In this document: piece after piece, positions 46,601 to 55,868 of the stretch | How positions within the stretch are numbered: position 1 is the first letter of the stretch | How the letters are laid out: every line of letters starts with the position of its first letter | NCBI RefSeq assembly: GCF_044803115.1 | Contig: NZ_CP085224.1 | Span: forward strand, 682,001-746,000 | Reading direction: 5' to 3' | Length of the DNA: 64,000 bases | Origin: Caenispirillum salinarum_A | Lineage (GTDB): Bacteria; Pseudomonadota; Alphaproteobacteria; Rhodospirillales; Rhodospirillaceae | Notes under the pieces: model-generated | Seen by the model: only the letters and a program-made list of their open reading frames with translations | Told to the model about the DNA's origin: nothing | Database searches by the model: none | Program-made: the position numbers and the translations under genes

Positions 46601-46786
46601 GCGGCTTTCCACCACCTCGGCGGCGGCGCCGACATAGCTGGTGTTGACCGAGACGATGGGCGGGTTGATGTCGGGCGCCTCGCGCACCGACAGCTGGCCC
46701 AGGGCGAAAATGCCGAACACCAGGATCAGCAGGTTCGCCACCGCCGCGGCGATGGGGCGCTTGACGGACAGGGTGGAGATGACCAA
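43670..46786 (-). CDS. RND efflux transporter, inner-membrane subunit
   Basis: A 1038-aa AcrB/HAE1-type RND pump that exports compounds using the proton gradient. The first membrane helix follows STLSVKRPIAAAV. The TM4 aspartates in LVVDDAIVVVES (AcrB D407/D408 position) and the TM10 lysine in GLAAKNGILLVEY (K940 position) are present. Two large porter loops and 12 helices fit the length. I chose the TTG at 46786 because GGGAGG lies 5 bases before it and it yields the usual N-terminus. It follows the membrane-fusion gene by 16 bases. Confidence 0.94.
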   Translation of the reverse strand: MVISTLSVKRPIAAAVANLLILVFGIFALGQLSVREAPDINPPIVSVNTSYVGAAAEVVESRVTKVVEDYLSGIEGVETITSNSSEGRSRVTVEFTLDRDIDNAANDVRDRVNRALRDLPEDIEAPRISKADENADEVMWLTLRADHLEPMALTDLAERLVVDRLTSIDGVAQINVGGEQRYALRVWLDRDALVARGLTVADVDEALRRENVELPAGRLEGSAQTLAVRTVRSYQTPEEFNSLPVSTLDNGDIIRLGELARVEIGPSDTHRHFRANGREALGLGIIAQADANVLDVAAGVKAEVERIIADLPEGTDIGVSYDSSVFVDAALDDVLETLVVAIILVTAVIYLFLGSGRMTVIAATAIPVSLLGGLLAMWALGFTINVLTLLAFVLAAGLVVDDAIVVVESIWRRFEKGEAARPAAISGARTVGVAVIATTGVLVAVFAPLALQQGDVGRLFAEFALTMAATVIVSTVVALTLVPAMSGRFLGKEHKPNALIRLVDTALERLEGGYRRALTLFLRSRVPVVVVLLAAVASVWALYRDIPQELTPPEDRGGFWVVVNTPEGSAWDYAKSYVAALEDALLPLVGEDGGIRQALTAIWGSGEPRVRGIVALHDWETRGRSQDEIMDDVRANLADLPGATTYVRGRSGLASVGGGNSNRLSVVLGGPTYEDLARWRDIIVEEMEAHPGLRDPGSDYNEKRPQLLVTVDRARAAELGVSAREVGRTLQTALASRTVSTFVDRGEEYDVILQAGAVDRDAPADITGLFVRSDRSGQLIPLETLVSLEEVASASSYNRYQRMRAVTISASLGPDMPLAEAVQWVRDTVQRELPGDARLSFTGAAQELVKATDAGWTTFALALAVAFLVLAAQFESLRLPALIMMTVPLAMTGALFGLWVTGLTLNIYSQIGIVMLVGLAAKNGILLVEYATQLAEQGKPRLDAAVDAAVARLRPVLMTAISTAAGSVPLILSTGAGHETRQVLGVVILAGIAFATLLTLFVVPTLYRWTAMKGAGDRAGTAVDGEVAEAPPVGRAAE

Positions 46787-46802
46787 GGACGCCTCCCGCC
46801 GC

Positions 46803-47948
46803 TCAGGTCTCGGCCGGAACGGCGCCGGACGCGCCGCCCTCGGTTTCTCGTGAGGCGTCGACCGCAAGGGGATCGACCGTCCTCACCGCGTCTCCGCCCC
46901 TGAGCTTTGCCGCGCCCTCGATCACCAGTTGCTCGCCGGGCTCGACGCCGGCGGTGATCTCCACCCGGTCGGCGGTGCGCCGGCCAAGGGTGACGGTGCG
47001 GCGCTCTGCCGTTCCGTCCTCGCCGACGATGAAGGCGAAATGCTGGTAGCCGACGGGAACGACGGCGCTGGCCGGCACCATGATGGTCTCGCGCCGGGCC
47101 GTGGCGACGTTCACCAGCACCAGCTGGCCGGGGCGCAGCAGGCCGTCGGCGTTGTCGACCCGGGCGCGCACGCGGGCCTGACGGCTGACCGGATCGACGC
47201 GGGACGCCACGGTCAGAACCGCGCCCGTGCGCTCGGCATCGGGACGGGCGACGGAATGCAGCGTGACGGTCTGGTCGCGCTCGACGCGCGCGAGGTTGTC
47301 CTCGGCCACCATGAAATCGACGTAGACGCGGTCGACGGCGTCGAGGGTGGTGATCTCGTCGCCCGGCTGCAGATAGGCGCCGGGGCTGATCTCGCGGAAG
47401 CCCACCCGACCGGCGAAGGGCGCCGTGACCGTGCGCTTGCGCAGGCCCACCTCGGCCAGCGCGACCTGGGTGCGGGCGGCCTCCAGGGCCGCCTGGGCGT
47501 CGTCGAAGGGGCCCTGTGCGATGGTGCCGTTGGCGCGCAACTGGCGGGCGCGCTCGAAGGCGCGGCGGGCTGTTTCCAGTTCGGCGCGGGCGGCGGACAG
47601 CTCGGCCTCGGCCTCGGTGGCGTCAAGGCGGACCAGCGGCGCGCCCTTGGCCACCTCGGCCCCGTGCTCGAACATCACCTCTTCCACCGTGCCCGACGCT
47701 TCGGCGGCCACGGTGACGCTCTCGGTGGCGCGCACCGTGCCATTGGCGGTCAATTCGTCGGTGATGGTGACGCGCTCCACCGGCGCCACGGCCACGGACT
47801 TGGCCGGGCGCGCCCGCGACGCCTCGGCACCGCCGCCCGCGCCGGCGACCGACTCCTGCCACGGCAGGCGAAGGATGCCGTCGGCGTAGGCCCACACGCC
47901 GGCGGCCAGGATGAGCAGCGGCAGAAGCCACAACAGACGCTTGACCAT
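46803..47948 (-). CDS. RND efflux membrane-fusion protein
   Basis: A 381-aa periplasmic adaptor with an N-terminal membrane anchor (LLWLLPLLILAAGVWAYA) and no lipobox. It shows the biotinyl-lipoyl halves (SGTVEEVMFEHGAEVAKG and VTAPFAGRVGFR), a helical hairpin between them, and a C-terminal beta-barrel/MP domain. GGAGA precedes the ATG. It is the first gene of a two-gene efflux operon; an outer-membrane channel gene is not present nearby. Confidence 0.93.
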   Translation of the reverse strand: MVKRLLWLLPLLILAAGVWAYADGILRLPWQESVAGAGGGAEASRARPAKSVAVAPVERVTITDELTANGTVRATESVTVAAEASGTVEEVMFEHGAEVAKGAPLVRLDATEAEAELSAARAELETARRAFERARQLRANGTIAQGPFDDAQAALEAARTQVALAEVGLRKRTVTAPFAGRVGFREISPGAYLQPGDEITTLDAVDRVYVDFMVAEDNLARVERDQTVTLHSVARPDAERTGAVLTVASRVDPVSRQARVRARVDNADGLLRPGQLVLVNVATARRETIMVPASAVVPVGYQHFAFIVGEDGTAERRTVTLGRRTADRVEITAGVEPGEQLVIEGAAKLRGGDAVRTVDPLAVDASRETEGGASGAVPAET

Positions 47949-48168
47949 GATCTCCGTCTTTCGCTGTCCCGCCTCTACGGCCGGACCCTCTATGTAGGAC
48001 CATTCGTCATGACAAGAAAGGCGCGCGAACACGGCCCACGCCGCCGAATGGCGTAACGCCGACGCAACAGCCGGGCACCCCGCAGTGGGACTGGAAAGAC
48101 GGTGGCGCAGGGCCGACCCTTTGGGAGGTCGCGAGACCGACCGACGTCCTTCGGGTCCAGGGGAAGAA

Positions 48169-49176
48169 ATGTTCAATAGCACCCAGGTCGCACCAGCCGC
48201 TATGCCCGGCGGCCTGACCATCGCCGATCTGCGATGTCCCGCCACCGGCGCGCCCCTGGTGCCGCGCGAGGGTGCTCTGGTGAGCGTCGGCGTGGTGCCC
48301 GAGCGGGTGTATCCCGTCGTGCGCGGCGTGCCGGTGCTCATCGACGACGACACCAGCCTGTTCCGCATCGCCGATTTCACGGCACCCGCGGGCGGCGCGG
48401 CCATGCCCGGCACCGTAAAGGCCGCGGCGGCGTCGCAGGCCGGCGCCGTGAAGCGTCTGGCGCGGGCGGTGCTGCGCCGGCTGCCCGACCGCAGCTACAA
48501 CACCTCGGACTTCAGCGCGGCCCAGGCCCTGAATGCGCTGGCGGCGCAGGTGCCCGAGGCGCGCGTCCTGGTGATCGGTGCCGGCGAGGCGACCCTGCCA
48601 GCTCGGCCGGGCCTGCGCATGGTCTACACGGATGTCGCCGTCGGTCCCAACGCCCACTACGTCTGCGACGCCCACCAACTGCCCTTCGCGGATGGCAGTT
48701 TCGACATGGTGGTGTGCTGCTCGGTGCTGGAACATGTGCTGGAGCCGCACGCCTGCGTCGCCGAGATCCACCGCGTGCTGCGGCCGGACGGGCTGGTCTA
48801 CGCGGTGACGCCCTTCATTGCGCAGGTCCACATGGGGGCGCACGACTTCACGCGCTTCACCTTCCTGGGTCACCGGGCGCTGTTCCGCCGCTTCGACACC
48901 CTGCGCGCGGGCATGGCCGGCGGTCCGGGCATGGCGCTGACGTGGACGTTCGAATACTGGCTGACCAGCTTCGGTCGGCGCGGGACCGTGCGCAGCGGCC
49001 TCCAGGCGGCGGCGCGGCTCCTGTCCTGGCCGGTGCGCTACGGGGACCACCTGCTGGCCCGGCGGGAGGGGGCCTACGACACCGCCGCCGGAAGCTATTT
49101 CTTCGGCCGGCGGCGCGAGACGCCGGTGCCGGCACGCGATCTTTTGAGGGAGCACCGCGGCCTGAACCCGCGTTGA
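48169..49176 (+). CDS. Class I SAM-dependent methyltransferase
   Basis: A 335-aa protein. The first 60 residues include a Trm112-like/UPF0434 type segment (LRCPATGAPLV, then YPVVRGVPVLI). The methyltransferase_11 core follows: VLVIGAGEAT (motif I), DAHQLPFADGSFDMVVC and SVLEHVLEPHACVAEIHRVL. The second glycine pattern of motif I is somewhat divergent. The substrate is unknown. The start at 48169 follows GGGGAAG. It lies opposite and away from the efflux operon. Confidence 0.87.
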   Translation: MFNSTQVAPAAMPGGLTIADLRCPATGAPLVPREGALVSVGVVPERVYPVVRGVPVLIDDDTSLFRIADFTAPAGGAAMPGTVKAAAASQAGAVKRLARAVLRRLPDRSYNTSDFSAAQALNALAAQVPEARVLVIGAGEATLPARPGLRMVYTDVAVGPNAHYVCDAHQLPFADGSFDMVVCCSVLEHVLEPHACVAEIHRVLRPDGLVYAVTPFIAQVHMGAHDFTRFTFLGHRALFRRFDTLRAGMAGGPGMALTWTFEYWLTSFGRRGTVRSGLQAAARLLSWPVRYGDHLLARREGAYDTAAGSYFFGRRRETPVPARDLLREHRGLNPR

Positions 49177-49507
49177 CGGCCGCCGCATTTTCCACCAAGC
49201 AGGGGAAAATAGGTGTTCCGCCGTGCCTCCGCATAATGATATACAAGACCGGTACTTGGGCTCGGGGGTTTGCGCCTTTCGGGGCGGCGGTTGAGCCCAA
49301 GTCGAAAAAGCCGGGGCAATGTCGAAACTCGGCGATGCGGCGGTGCCCGTCGACGGCGACGGATGCGGCGTGACCGGCGGCTCGGGCGGCCGCGCCCGCC
49401 AATCCGCCGACGCCTTGTGGTTCAGCCGGCGTCGCCAGTGACGGATGGCACAGCGCCCGGTCTATTCTTGCTCTAGTCTTCCGTCCCGCCAGTCTTGCGA
49501 GAGTTTC
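49177..49507 (+). promoter_or_regulatory. leuA upstream region with a long hairpin
   Basis: A 331-base stretch without a gene. ACTTGGGCTC at 49254-49263 pairs perfectly with GAGCCCAAGT at 49293-49302, and a small inner stem is possible between them. An AT-rich CATAATGATATAC lies just before the hairpin and could be a -10 region, placing the hairpin in the leuA leader. I see no leader peptide rich in leucine codons. Confidence 0.5.
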
Positions 49508-51058
49508 ATGTCCCCCCAGTCTGCCGACCGCGTCATCATCTTCGACACCACCCTGCGCGACGGCGAGCAGAGCCCCGGCGCCTCCATGAACCTGGAGGAA
49601 AAGTGCCGCATCGCGGCGCTGCTGGAGCAGATGGGCGTGGACGTGATCGAGGCCGGCTTCCCCATCGCCTCCCGCGGGGACTTCGAGGCCGTCAACCAGG
49701 TGGCCAAGCAGAGCGACCGGTCCATCATCGCCGGGCTCGCCCGCGCCACCAAGGCCGACATCGATCGCGCCGCCGAGGCCCTGGCGCCGGCGCCGCGCAA
49801 GCGCATCCACACCTTCATCTCCACCAGCCCGCTTCACATGAAGTTCAAGCTGCAGATGGAGCCCGAGGCCGTTCTGCAGGCGGTGAAGGACAGTGTCGCC
49901 TACGCGCGTGCCAAGGTGGACGACGTGGAATGGTCGGCCGAGGACGGATCGCGCACCGAGCCGGACTTCCTGTGCCGCTGCGTGGAAGCCGCCATCGCCG
50001 CCGGCGCGACCACAATCAACATTCCCGACACGGTGGGCTATGCCGTGCCGGACGAGTACGCCGCGCTGATCGCCATGCTGATCGAGCGCGTGCCCAACGC
50101 CGACAAGGCCGTCTTCTCGGTCCACTGCCACAACGACCTGGGGCTTGCCGTCGCCAATTCCCTGGCGGCGGTGAACGCGGGCGCGCGGCAGGTGGAGTGC
50201 ACGATCAACGGCCTTGGCGAACGGGCGGGCAATGCCGCCATGGAAGAGATCGTCATGGCCCTGCGCACCCGCGCCGATCGCATGCCCTACGACACCGGCA
50301 TCGACACGACGCTGATCACGCGCGCTTCCAAGTTGGTCTCCACCATCACCGGCTTCACGGTGCAGCCCAACAAGGCCATCGTCGGAAAGAACGCGTTTGC
50401 GCACGAGAGCGGCATCCACCAGGACGGCATGCTCAAGAACGCCCAGACCTATGAAATCATGACGCCGGAGAGCGTCGGGCTGACCAAATCCACGCTGGTC
50501 ATGGGCAAGCATTCGGGTCGGGCGGCCTTCCGCGACAAGGTGCGCGAACTGGGGTACACGCTCGACGACGACAAGCTGAACGACGCCTTCAAGCGCTTCA
50601 AGGACCTGGCGGACCTGAAGAAAGAGGTGTTCGACGAGGACGTCGCGGCGCTGATCGACGACGAGATCCTGCGCGCCCGCGACCGCATCAAGGTCGTGGA
50701 CCTGTCGGTCATGGCGGGCTCCAGGAAGCCGCAGACGGCCGAGCTGACGCTGGAGATCGACGGCGAGCGCAAAACCCACAAGGCCGAGGGCGACGGCCCC
50801 GTCGATGCCACCTTCAAGGCCATCAAGGCCCTGGTGCCGACGACGGCGCGGCTGCAGCTCTACCAGGTCCACGCCGTCACCCAGGGCACCGACGCCCAGG
50901 CCGAGGTGACCGTGCGGCTGGAGGAGGACGGCAAGACCGTCAACGGCCAGGGCTCGGACACGGATACGCTGGTGGCGTCGGCGAAGGCCTACGTGACCGC
51001 CTTGAACAAGCTGCTGGTGAAGCGCGAAAAAACTGCGCCGGCGGCGATGAATGCGTGA
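49508..51058 (+). CDS. leuA: 2-isopropylmalate synthase
   Basis: LeuA condenses acetyl-CoA with 2-oxoisovalerate, the committed step of leucine synthesis. The 516-aa protein has the HMGL-like barrel with DTTLRDGEQSPG and HCHNDLG (metal ligands), NGLGERAGN, and the later HESGIHQDG. The C-terminal LeuA dimer/allosteric domain (about 390-510) is complete, so leucine feedback inhibition is expected. The ATG at 49508 gives MSPQSADR. Confidence 0.96.
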   Translation: MSPQSADRVIIFDTTLRDGEQSPGASMNLEEKCRIAALLEQMGVDVIEAGFPIASRGDFEAVNQVAKQSDRSIIAGLARATKADIDRAAEALAPAPRKRIHTFISTSPLHMKFKLQMEPEAVLQAVKDSVAYARAKVDDVEWSAEDGSRTEPDFLCRCVEAAIAAGATTINIPDTVGYAVPDEYAALIAMLIERVPNADKAVFSVHCHNDLGLAVANSLAAVNAGARQVECTINGLGERAGNAAMEEIVMALRTRADRMPYDTGIDTTLITRASKLVSTITGFTVQPNKAIVGKNAFAHESGIHQDGMLKNAQTYEIMTPESVGLTKSTLVMGKHSGRAAFRDKVRELGYTLDDDKLNDAFKRFKDLADLKKEVFDEDVAALIDDEILRARDRIKVVDLSVMAGSRKPQTAELTLEIDGERKTHKAEGDGPVDATFKAIKALVPTTARLQLYQVHAVTQGTDAQAEVTVRLEEDGKTVNGQGSDTDTLVASAKAYVTALNKLLVKREKTAPAAMNA

Positions 51059-51197
51059 ATTGGTCGTCGTTCGTGGTTTTCGCTTGTTGCCACGGACGGC
51101 AGACTATAGGGATAAGACCATGCCGGAGGGTGAGTCCTCCGGCATTGTCGAATCCCGAAGCCACAACGAATGGCAAAGCTTGGCTGAGTGAGGGAGC

Positions 51198-52238
51198 ATG
51201 TTTTCCAGGCTGACCGGTTGGCTCTCCGCCGACATGGCGATTGACCTCGGTACCGCGAACACGCTGGTGTACGTGAAGGGGCGCGGTATCGTATTGAATG
51301 AGCCCTCGGTGGTGGCCATTGCCGAGGTCAAGGGCAAGAAGCAGGTGCTGGCCGTCGGCGACGAAGCCAAGCAGATGCTCGGCCGAACCCCGGGCAACAT
51401 CCAGGCCATCCGGCCGCTTCGCGACGGCGTCATCGCCGATTTCGAGGTGGCCGAGGAGATGATCAAGCACTTCATCCGCAAAGTGCACAACCGGCGCAGC
51501 TTCGCCTCGCCGATGGTCATCATCTGCGTGCCGTCGGGATCGACCGCGGTGGAACGCCGCGCCATCCAGGAAAGCGCCGAGGCCGCCGGTGCGCGCCGCG
51601 TCTACCTGATCGAGGAACCCATGGCCGCCGCCATCGGCGCCGGTCTGCCGGTGACCGAGCCGACGGGCTCCATGGTGGTCGACATCGGCGGCGGCACGAC
51701 CGAGGTCGCGGTGCTGTCGCTGGGCGGCATCGTCTACGCCCGCAGCGTGCGCGTCGGCGGCGACAAGATGGACGAGGCCATCATCGGCTACATCCGCCGC
51801 AACCATAACCTTCTGGTGGGCGAGGGATCGGCCGAGCGGATCAAGAAGGAAATCGGCTGCGCCTGCCCGCCCGAGCAGGGCGAGGGCCGCACGCTCGAGA
51901 TCAAGGGCCGCGACCTGATGAACGGCGTGCCCAAGGAACTGGTCATCTCGGAACGCCAGATCGCCGACAGCCTGGCCGAGCCGGTCTCGGCCATCGTCGA
52001 GGCGGTGAAGGTGGCGCTGGAGCACACCGCGCCGGAACTGGCCGCCGACATCGTCGACAAGGGCATCGTGCTGACCGGTGGCGGCGCGCTGCTGACCAAC
52101 CTGGATTACGTGCTGCGCGTCTCCACCGGCCTGCCGGTCTCCATCGCCGACGATCCGCTGTCGTGCGTGGCGCTCGGCACGGGCCGGGCGCTCGAGGAAA
52201 TGAAGAAGCTTAAGAACGTTCTAACCTCCATGTACTAA
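51198..52238 (+). CDS. mreB: Rod-shape-determining protein, actin homologue
   Basis: MreB forms membrane-bound filaments that organise lateral wall synthesis. The 346-aa protein has the actin fold: phosphate 1 loop DLGTANTLVYVKG, the connect region, phosphate 2 VVDIGGGTTEVAVLS, and the adenosine motif LTGGGALL. The N-terminal MFSRLTGWLSAD can act as a membrane-binding amphipathic helix. GGGAG precedes the ATG. It is the first of mreB-mreC-mreD-mrdA-rodA. Confidence 0.97.
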   Translation: MFSRLTGWLSADMAIDLGTANTLVYVKGRGIVLNEPSVVAIAEVKGKKQVLAVGDEAKQMLGRTPGNIQAIRPLRDGVIADFEVAEEMIKHFIRKVHNRRSFASPMVIICVPSGSTAVERRAIQESAEAAGARRVYLIEEPMAAAIGAGLPVTEPTGSMVVDIGGGTTEVAVLSLGGIVYARSVRVGGDKMDEAIIGYIRRNHNLLVGEGSAERIKKEIGCACPPEQGEGRTLEIKGRDLMNGVPKELVISERQIADSLAEPVSAIVEAVKVALEHTAPELAADIVDKGIVLTGGGALLTNLDYVLRVSTGLPVSIADDPLSCVALGTGRALEEMKKLKNVLTSMY

Positions 52239-52382
52239 GATCGGCGGCGCCGACCCCGGGGGCGGGGCGGTGCCGATCCGGCGGAGGCCGTGGGCGGCTT
52301 GAGGGTGAGAGAGCGAGAGACCGGCGGGCGCGCGTCCTTGAACAGGGCCCGCGCGCCGGCCAAGCAGTAGGGGACCGTCCTC

Positions 52383-53240
52383 GTGAAGCAGTCGATCATG
52401 GCCATGAACCGGCTGGGCGCGCTGAAAGGCGTGATGCAGCGGTTCGCGGTGGTGGCGCTGGTGGGTGCCGCCTTCGCGCTGATGCTGCTGGGCAAGGCCG
52501 ACACCGTGGCGGTGGAGCGTCTGCGCACCACCGTCGCCGATGGCGTGGCGCCTGTGCTGGACGTAATCTCGCGCCCCGCCGGAAGCGTGGCAGACGGCGT
52601 GGAATACGTGCGGGGCCTGATGCACCTGTACGAGGAGAACGCCCGGCTGACGGCCGAGAACGCCCGCCTGCTGCGCTGGCAGATGGTCGCCCGCCAGTTG
52701 GAGGCGGAGAACGATGCCCTGAAGGCGCTCTTGAACTATGCCCCGGCGCCGCAGGCTTCATACATCACGGGGCGCGTCGTCGCCGACACGGGCGGTGCGT
52801 TCGCCCACAGCCTGCTCATGCTGGCCGGCCGCTCCGACGGGCTGCGCAAGGGACAGGCGGTGATGACCGGCGAAGGTCTGGTGGGCCGCGTCGCCGAGGT
52901 GGGGGCGCGGGCGTCGCGCGTGCTGCTGCTGACCGACATCAACTCGCGCGTTCCGGTGATGGTGGGCGAAGGCCGCCAGCGGGCCATCCTGGCCGGCGAG
53001 AACACCGACCGGCCGCGGCTTATCTACCTGCCGGCCAATGCCGGCGTGGCGCCGGGCGACCTGGTGACCACCTCGGGCGTGGCGGGGGCTTTCCCCACGG
53101 GCCTGCCGGTGGGCGTGGTGGCCTCGGTGGAGGATGGCGTGGTGCGGGTCGCGCCCTATGTTCAGCGCGACCGGCTGGAGATGGTGCGGGCGTTGGACTA
53201 TGGTCTCGACGGCATCCTGACAGGCGCGGCGCTGGACTAG
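52383..53240 (+). CDS. mreC: Rod-shape-determining protein MreC
   Basis: MreC links the MreB filament to the periplasmic wall machinery. The 285-aa protein has one N-terminal membrane helix (VVALVGAAFALMLLG), a periplasmic coiled coil (YEENARLTAENARLLRWQM) and beta domains with NYAPAPQASYITGRVV and PGDLVTTSGVAGAFPTGLPVG. The start used is a GTG at 52383. It is 144 bases after mreB. Confidence 0.95.
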   Translation: MKQSIMAMNRLGALKGVMQRFAVVALVGAAFALMLLGKADTVAVERLRTTVADGVAPVLDVISRPAGSVADGVEYVRGLMHLYEENARLTAENARLLRWQMVARQLEAENDALKALLNYAPAPQASYITGRVVADTGGAFAHSLLMLAGRSDGLRKGQAVMTGEGLVGRVAEVGARASRVLLLTDINSRVPVMVGEGRQRAILAGENTDRPRLIYLPANAGVAPGDLVTTSGVAGAFPTGLPVGVVASVEDGVVRVAPYVQRDRLEMVRALDYGLDGILTGAALD

Positions 53241-53326
53241 CGCGCGACGGCGGTCGAGGGGCGGCATCCGCCCTTACTCGGCCCGGATCCTTGGATATGT
53301 GACTGGTTTCGAAAAGCAGATCGGCG

Positions 53327-53842
53327 ATGCGTCCCACCCTGTGGCAGCGGATGGATGTGATGGCGCGGCACATGGTGCCGTTCGCCCTTGTCCTCATGCT
53401 CGTTCTCATCGCCGCGACGCCGACGCACGTGCCCGGCATGGTGCGCGTCGGCCCCATGCTGTCGCTGATCGGCGTGTACTACTGGTCGGTCTATCGGCCG
53501 GACCTGTTCCGCTACGGGTCGGCCTTCGCGCTGGGGCTGTTCGAGGACATCCTGACCGGCGCACCGCTGGGCTCGGGCGCGCTGATGCTGGTCATCGCCT
53601 CGGCCATCGTCGTCGGCCAATACAAGTTTTTCAACGGCAAGCCGTTCATCGTCACCTGGTGGGCCTTCGCCATCGTCGCCCTGGCGGCGGCGGGGGCGCG
53701 CTGGCTGGCGGTGTCCGTGCTCTACGGCGACATCGTCGACCTTCAGACCATCGGCGTGGAGTACCTGCTGACGGTCGCGCTGTACCCGGTGGTGGGCTGG
53801 CTGATGGCCCGCGCCCAGATGCTTCTCATCAAGGACGCCTGA
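53327..53842 (+). CDS. mreD: Rod-shape-determining protein MreD
   Basis: A 171-aa integral membrane protein with about five helices. The pattern is typical: VGPMLSLIGVYYWSVYRPDLF, then FALGLFEDILTGAPLGSGAL, then ALYPVVGWLMARAQ. It belongs to the elongasome with MreC. It ends 1 base before mrdA. Confidence 0.92.
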   Translation: MRPTLWQRMDVMARHMVPFALVLMLVLIAATPTHVPGMVRVGPMLSLIGVYYWSVYRPDLFRYGSAFALGLFEDILTGAPLGSGALMLVIASAIVVGQYKFFNGKPFIVTWWAFAIVALAAAGARWLAVSVLYGDIVDLQTIGVEYLLTVALYPVVGWLMARAQMLLIKDA

Positions 53843-53843
53843 G

Positions 53844-55865
53844 ATGCTGCGTTCCTCCAACGGCCGCCAGGGCGATCGCGCCAAGCTGTTCTCCCGCCGC
53901 GCCATTGCGCTTGGAGCGGGCAAGGCGACGCTCGTGGCGGCGCTGGCCGGGCGCATGTACTATCTGCAGGTCGTCGAGTCCGACCGCTACAAGACCCTGG
54001 CCGAGGAAAACCGCATCAACATCCGCCTGCTGCCGCCGCCGCGCGGCCGGCTGGTGGACCGGTTCGGCGTGCCGCTGGCCATCAACAAGCAGAACTTCCG
54101 CGTTCTCATCGTGCGCGAACAGACCGACAGCGTCGACACGACGCTGGACGCGCTGGGCCGCATCATTGACCTGGCCGACCGCGACCGCCAGCGCGTGGTC
54201 CGCGAGCTGGAGCGCAAGCGCGGGTTCGTGCCGGTGACGGTGCGCGAGAACCTGTCGTGGGACGAGATGGCCCGCATTCAGGTCAACGCGCCCGATCTGC
54301 CCGGCGTCATCATCGACGAGGGTCTCGCCCGCGCCTATCCGTGGGGCGAGGATTTCGCCCACGTGCTGGGGTACGTCGCCGCCGTGTCCGAGGACGACCT
54401 GACCGGCGACCCGCTGCTGGAGCTTCCGGGCTTCCGCATCGGCAAGGCGGGCATCGAGAAGGAATTCGACCTGGCCCTGCGCGGCACCGGCGGCACCAGC
54501 CAGGTGGAGGTCAACGCCGTCGGCCGCGTCATCCGCGAACTGCGGCGGGAGGAGGGCGAGCCCGGCGCCGAACTGCCGGTAACGCTGGATGCCCGCCTGC
54601 AGCGCTACACCACCGAGGTTCTGGGCGACGAAAGCGCCTCCGTCGTGCTGATGGACGTGCACACCGGCGAGGTACTCGCCATGGTGTCCAACCCCGCCTA
54701 CGACCCCAACGCCTTCAACCGCGGGCTCAGCCATGCGGAGTGGCAGGCGCTGGTGGGCAACGACCACGCGCCGCTGACCAATAAGCCCGTCGGCGGCCAG
54801 TACGCGCCGGGCTCCACCTACAAGATGGTGGTGGCCCTGGCGGCGCTGGAGGCGGGCGTCGTCAAGCCGGAAAATACCGTCTACTGTCCCGGCCACATGA
54901 CGCTGGGCAACCAGCGCTTCCACTGCTGGAAGCGCTGGGGCCATGGCAATGTCGACCTGGTGGAGGCGCTGGCGCAATCCTGTGACGTGTACTTCTACGA
55001 GATCGCCAAGCGGGTCGGCATCGACCGTATCGCCGAGATGTCGCACCGGTTCGGCCTGGGGCGCCCGGTGGATGTCGGGCTGCCGCACGAGCGGTCGGGC
55101 CTGGTCCCCACCGTGGCCTGGAAGCGCGCCACCCTGGATCAGCCCTGGCACAAGGGCGAGACGCTGGTGGCCGGCATCGGCCAGGGCTATGTGCTGACGA
55201 CGCCGCTGCAACTGGCGACCATGACGGCGCGCCTGGCCAGCGGGCTGGCGGTCAAGCCCGTGCTCACGCGCCATGTCATGACCAAGGACGGCACCATCGC
55301 GCCACGGCCGGCGCCCGAGTTGGAGCCGCTGGGCATCGCGCGCCAGTACATGGACATCGTGCGCAAGGGGATGCACGAAGTGGTCAATGGCGCCCGCGGC
55401 ACGGCCCGCGGCTCGGCCCTGGAGACCGGGGGCGTGGAGATGGCCGGCAAGACCGGCACGGCCCAGGTGCGGCGGATCACCATGAGCGAGCGGCAGACGG
55501 GCGTCCTGAAGAACGAGGAACTGCCCTGGAAGTACCGCGATCACGCCCTGTTCGTGGCCTATGCCCCCGCCGACAACCCGCGCTATGCGTGCGCGGTGGT
55601 GGTGGAGCACGGCGGCGGCGGGTCCACGGTCGCGGCGCCCATCGCCAAGAAGGTGATGGAGGAGTGCGTGCGCCTGGACCCGTCGCGCCGCCATCCCTCG
55701 CCCGAGGAAATGCTGACCCTGCCGCCGGAAAACCGCCCGGCGCCCGAGACGGCGGCGGTGGATGACCCGCAGGACGGCGAGGCGGCGGTGACCGTCGACG
55801 ACGACGGGCGCACCATTCCCCTGCCGGCCCGGCCCCCGGCCGCCAGAAACCCGCGGGAGACCTGA
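53844..55865 (+). CDS. mrdA: Penicillin-binding protein 2, elongasome transpeptidase
   Basis: PBP2 cross-links peptidoglycan during elongation. The 673-aa protein has an N-terminal membrane helix, a dimerisation region with PPPRGRLVDRFGVPLA, and a transpeptidase domain with S324-T-Y-K327 (SxxK in PGSTYKM). QSCDVYFYE holds the SxN-type position as SCD, and the KTGTAQV motif is near residue 535. The length is slightly above the usual 630 because of an extra acidic/proline-rich tail. It ends 3 bases before rodA. Confidence 0.96.
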   Translation: MLRSSNGRQGDRAKLFSRRAIALGAGKATLVAALAGRMYYLQVVESDRYKTLAEENRINIRLLPPPRGRLVDRFGVPLAINKQNFRVLIVREQTDSVDTTLDALGRIIDLADRDRQRVVRELERKRGFVPVTVRENLSWDEMARIQVNAPDLPGVIIDEGLARAYPWGEDFAHVLGYVAAVSEDDLTGDPLLELPGFRIGKAGIEKEFDLALRGTGGTSQVEVNAVGRVIRELRREEGEPGAELPVTLDARLQRYTTEVLGDESASVVLMDVHTGEVLAMVSNPAYDPNAFNRGLSHAEWQALVGNDHAPLTNKPVGGQYAPGSTYKMVVALAALEAGVVKPENTVYCPGHMTLGNQRFHCWKRWGHGNVDLVEALAQSCDVYFYEIAKRVGIDRIAEMSHRFGLGRPVDVGLPHERSGLVPTVAWKRATLDQPWHKGETLVAGIGQGYVLTTPLQLATMTARLASGLAVKPVLTRHVMTKDGTIAPRPAPELEPLGIARQYMDIVRKGMHEVVNGARGTARGSALETGGVEMAGKTGTAQVRRITMSERQTGVLKNEELPWKYRDHALFVAYAPADNPRYACAVVVEHGGGGSTVAAPIAKKVMEECVRLDPSRRHPSPEEMLTLPPENRPAPETAAVDDPQDGEAAVTVDDDGRTIPLPARPPAARNPRET

Positions 55866-55868
55866 GGC

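Noticed and set aside
44717..46903. 728-aa plus-strand ORF opposite the RND pump
   Set aside because: Shadow of the transporter frame.
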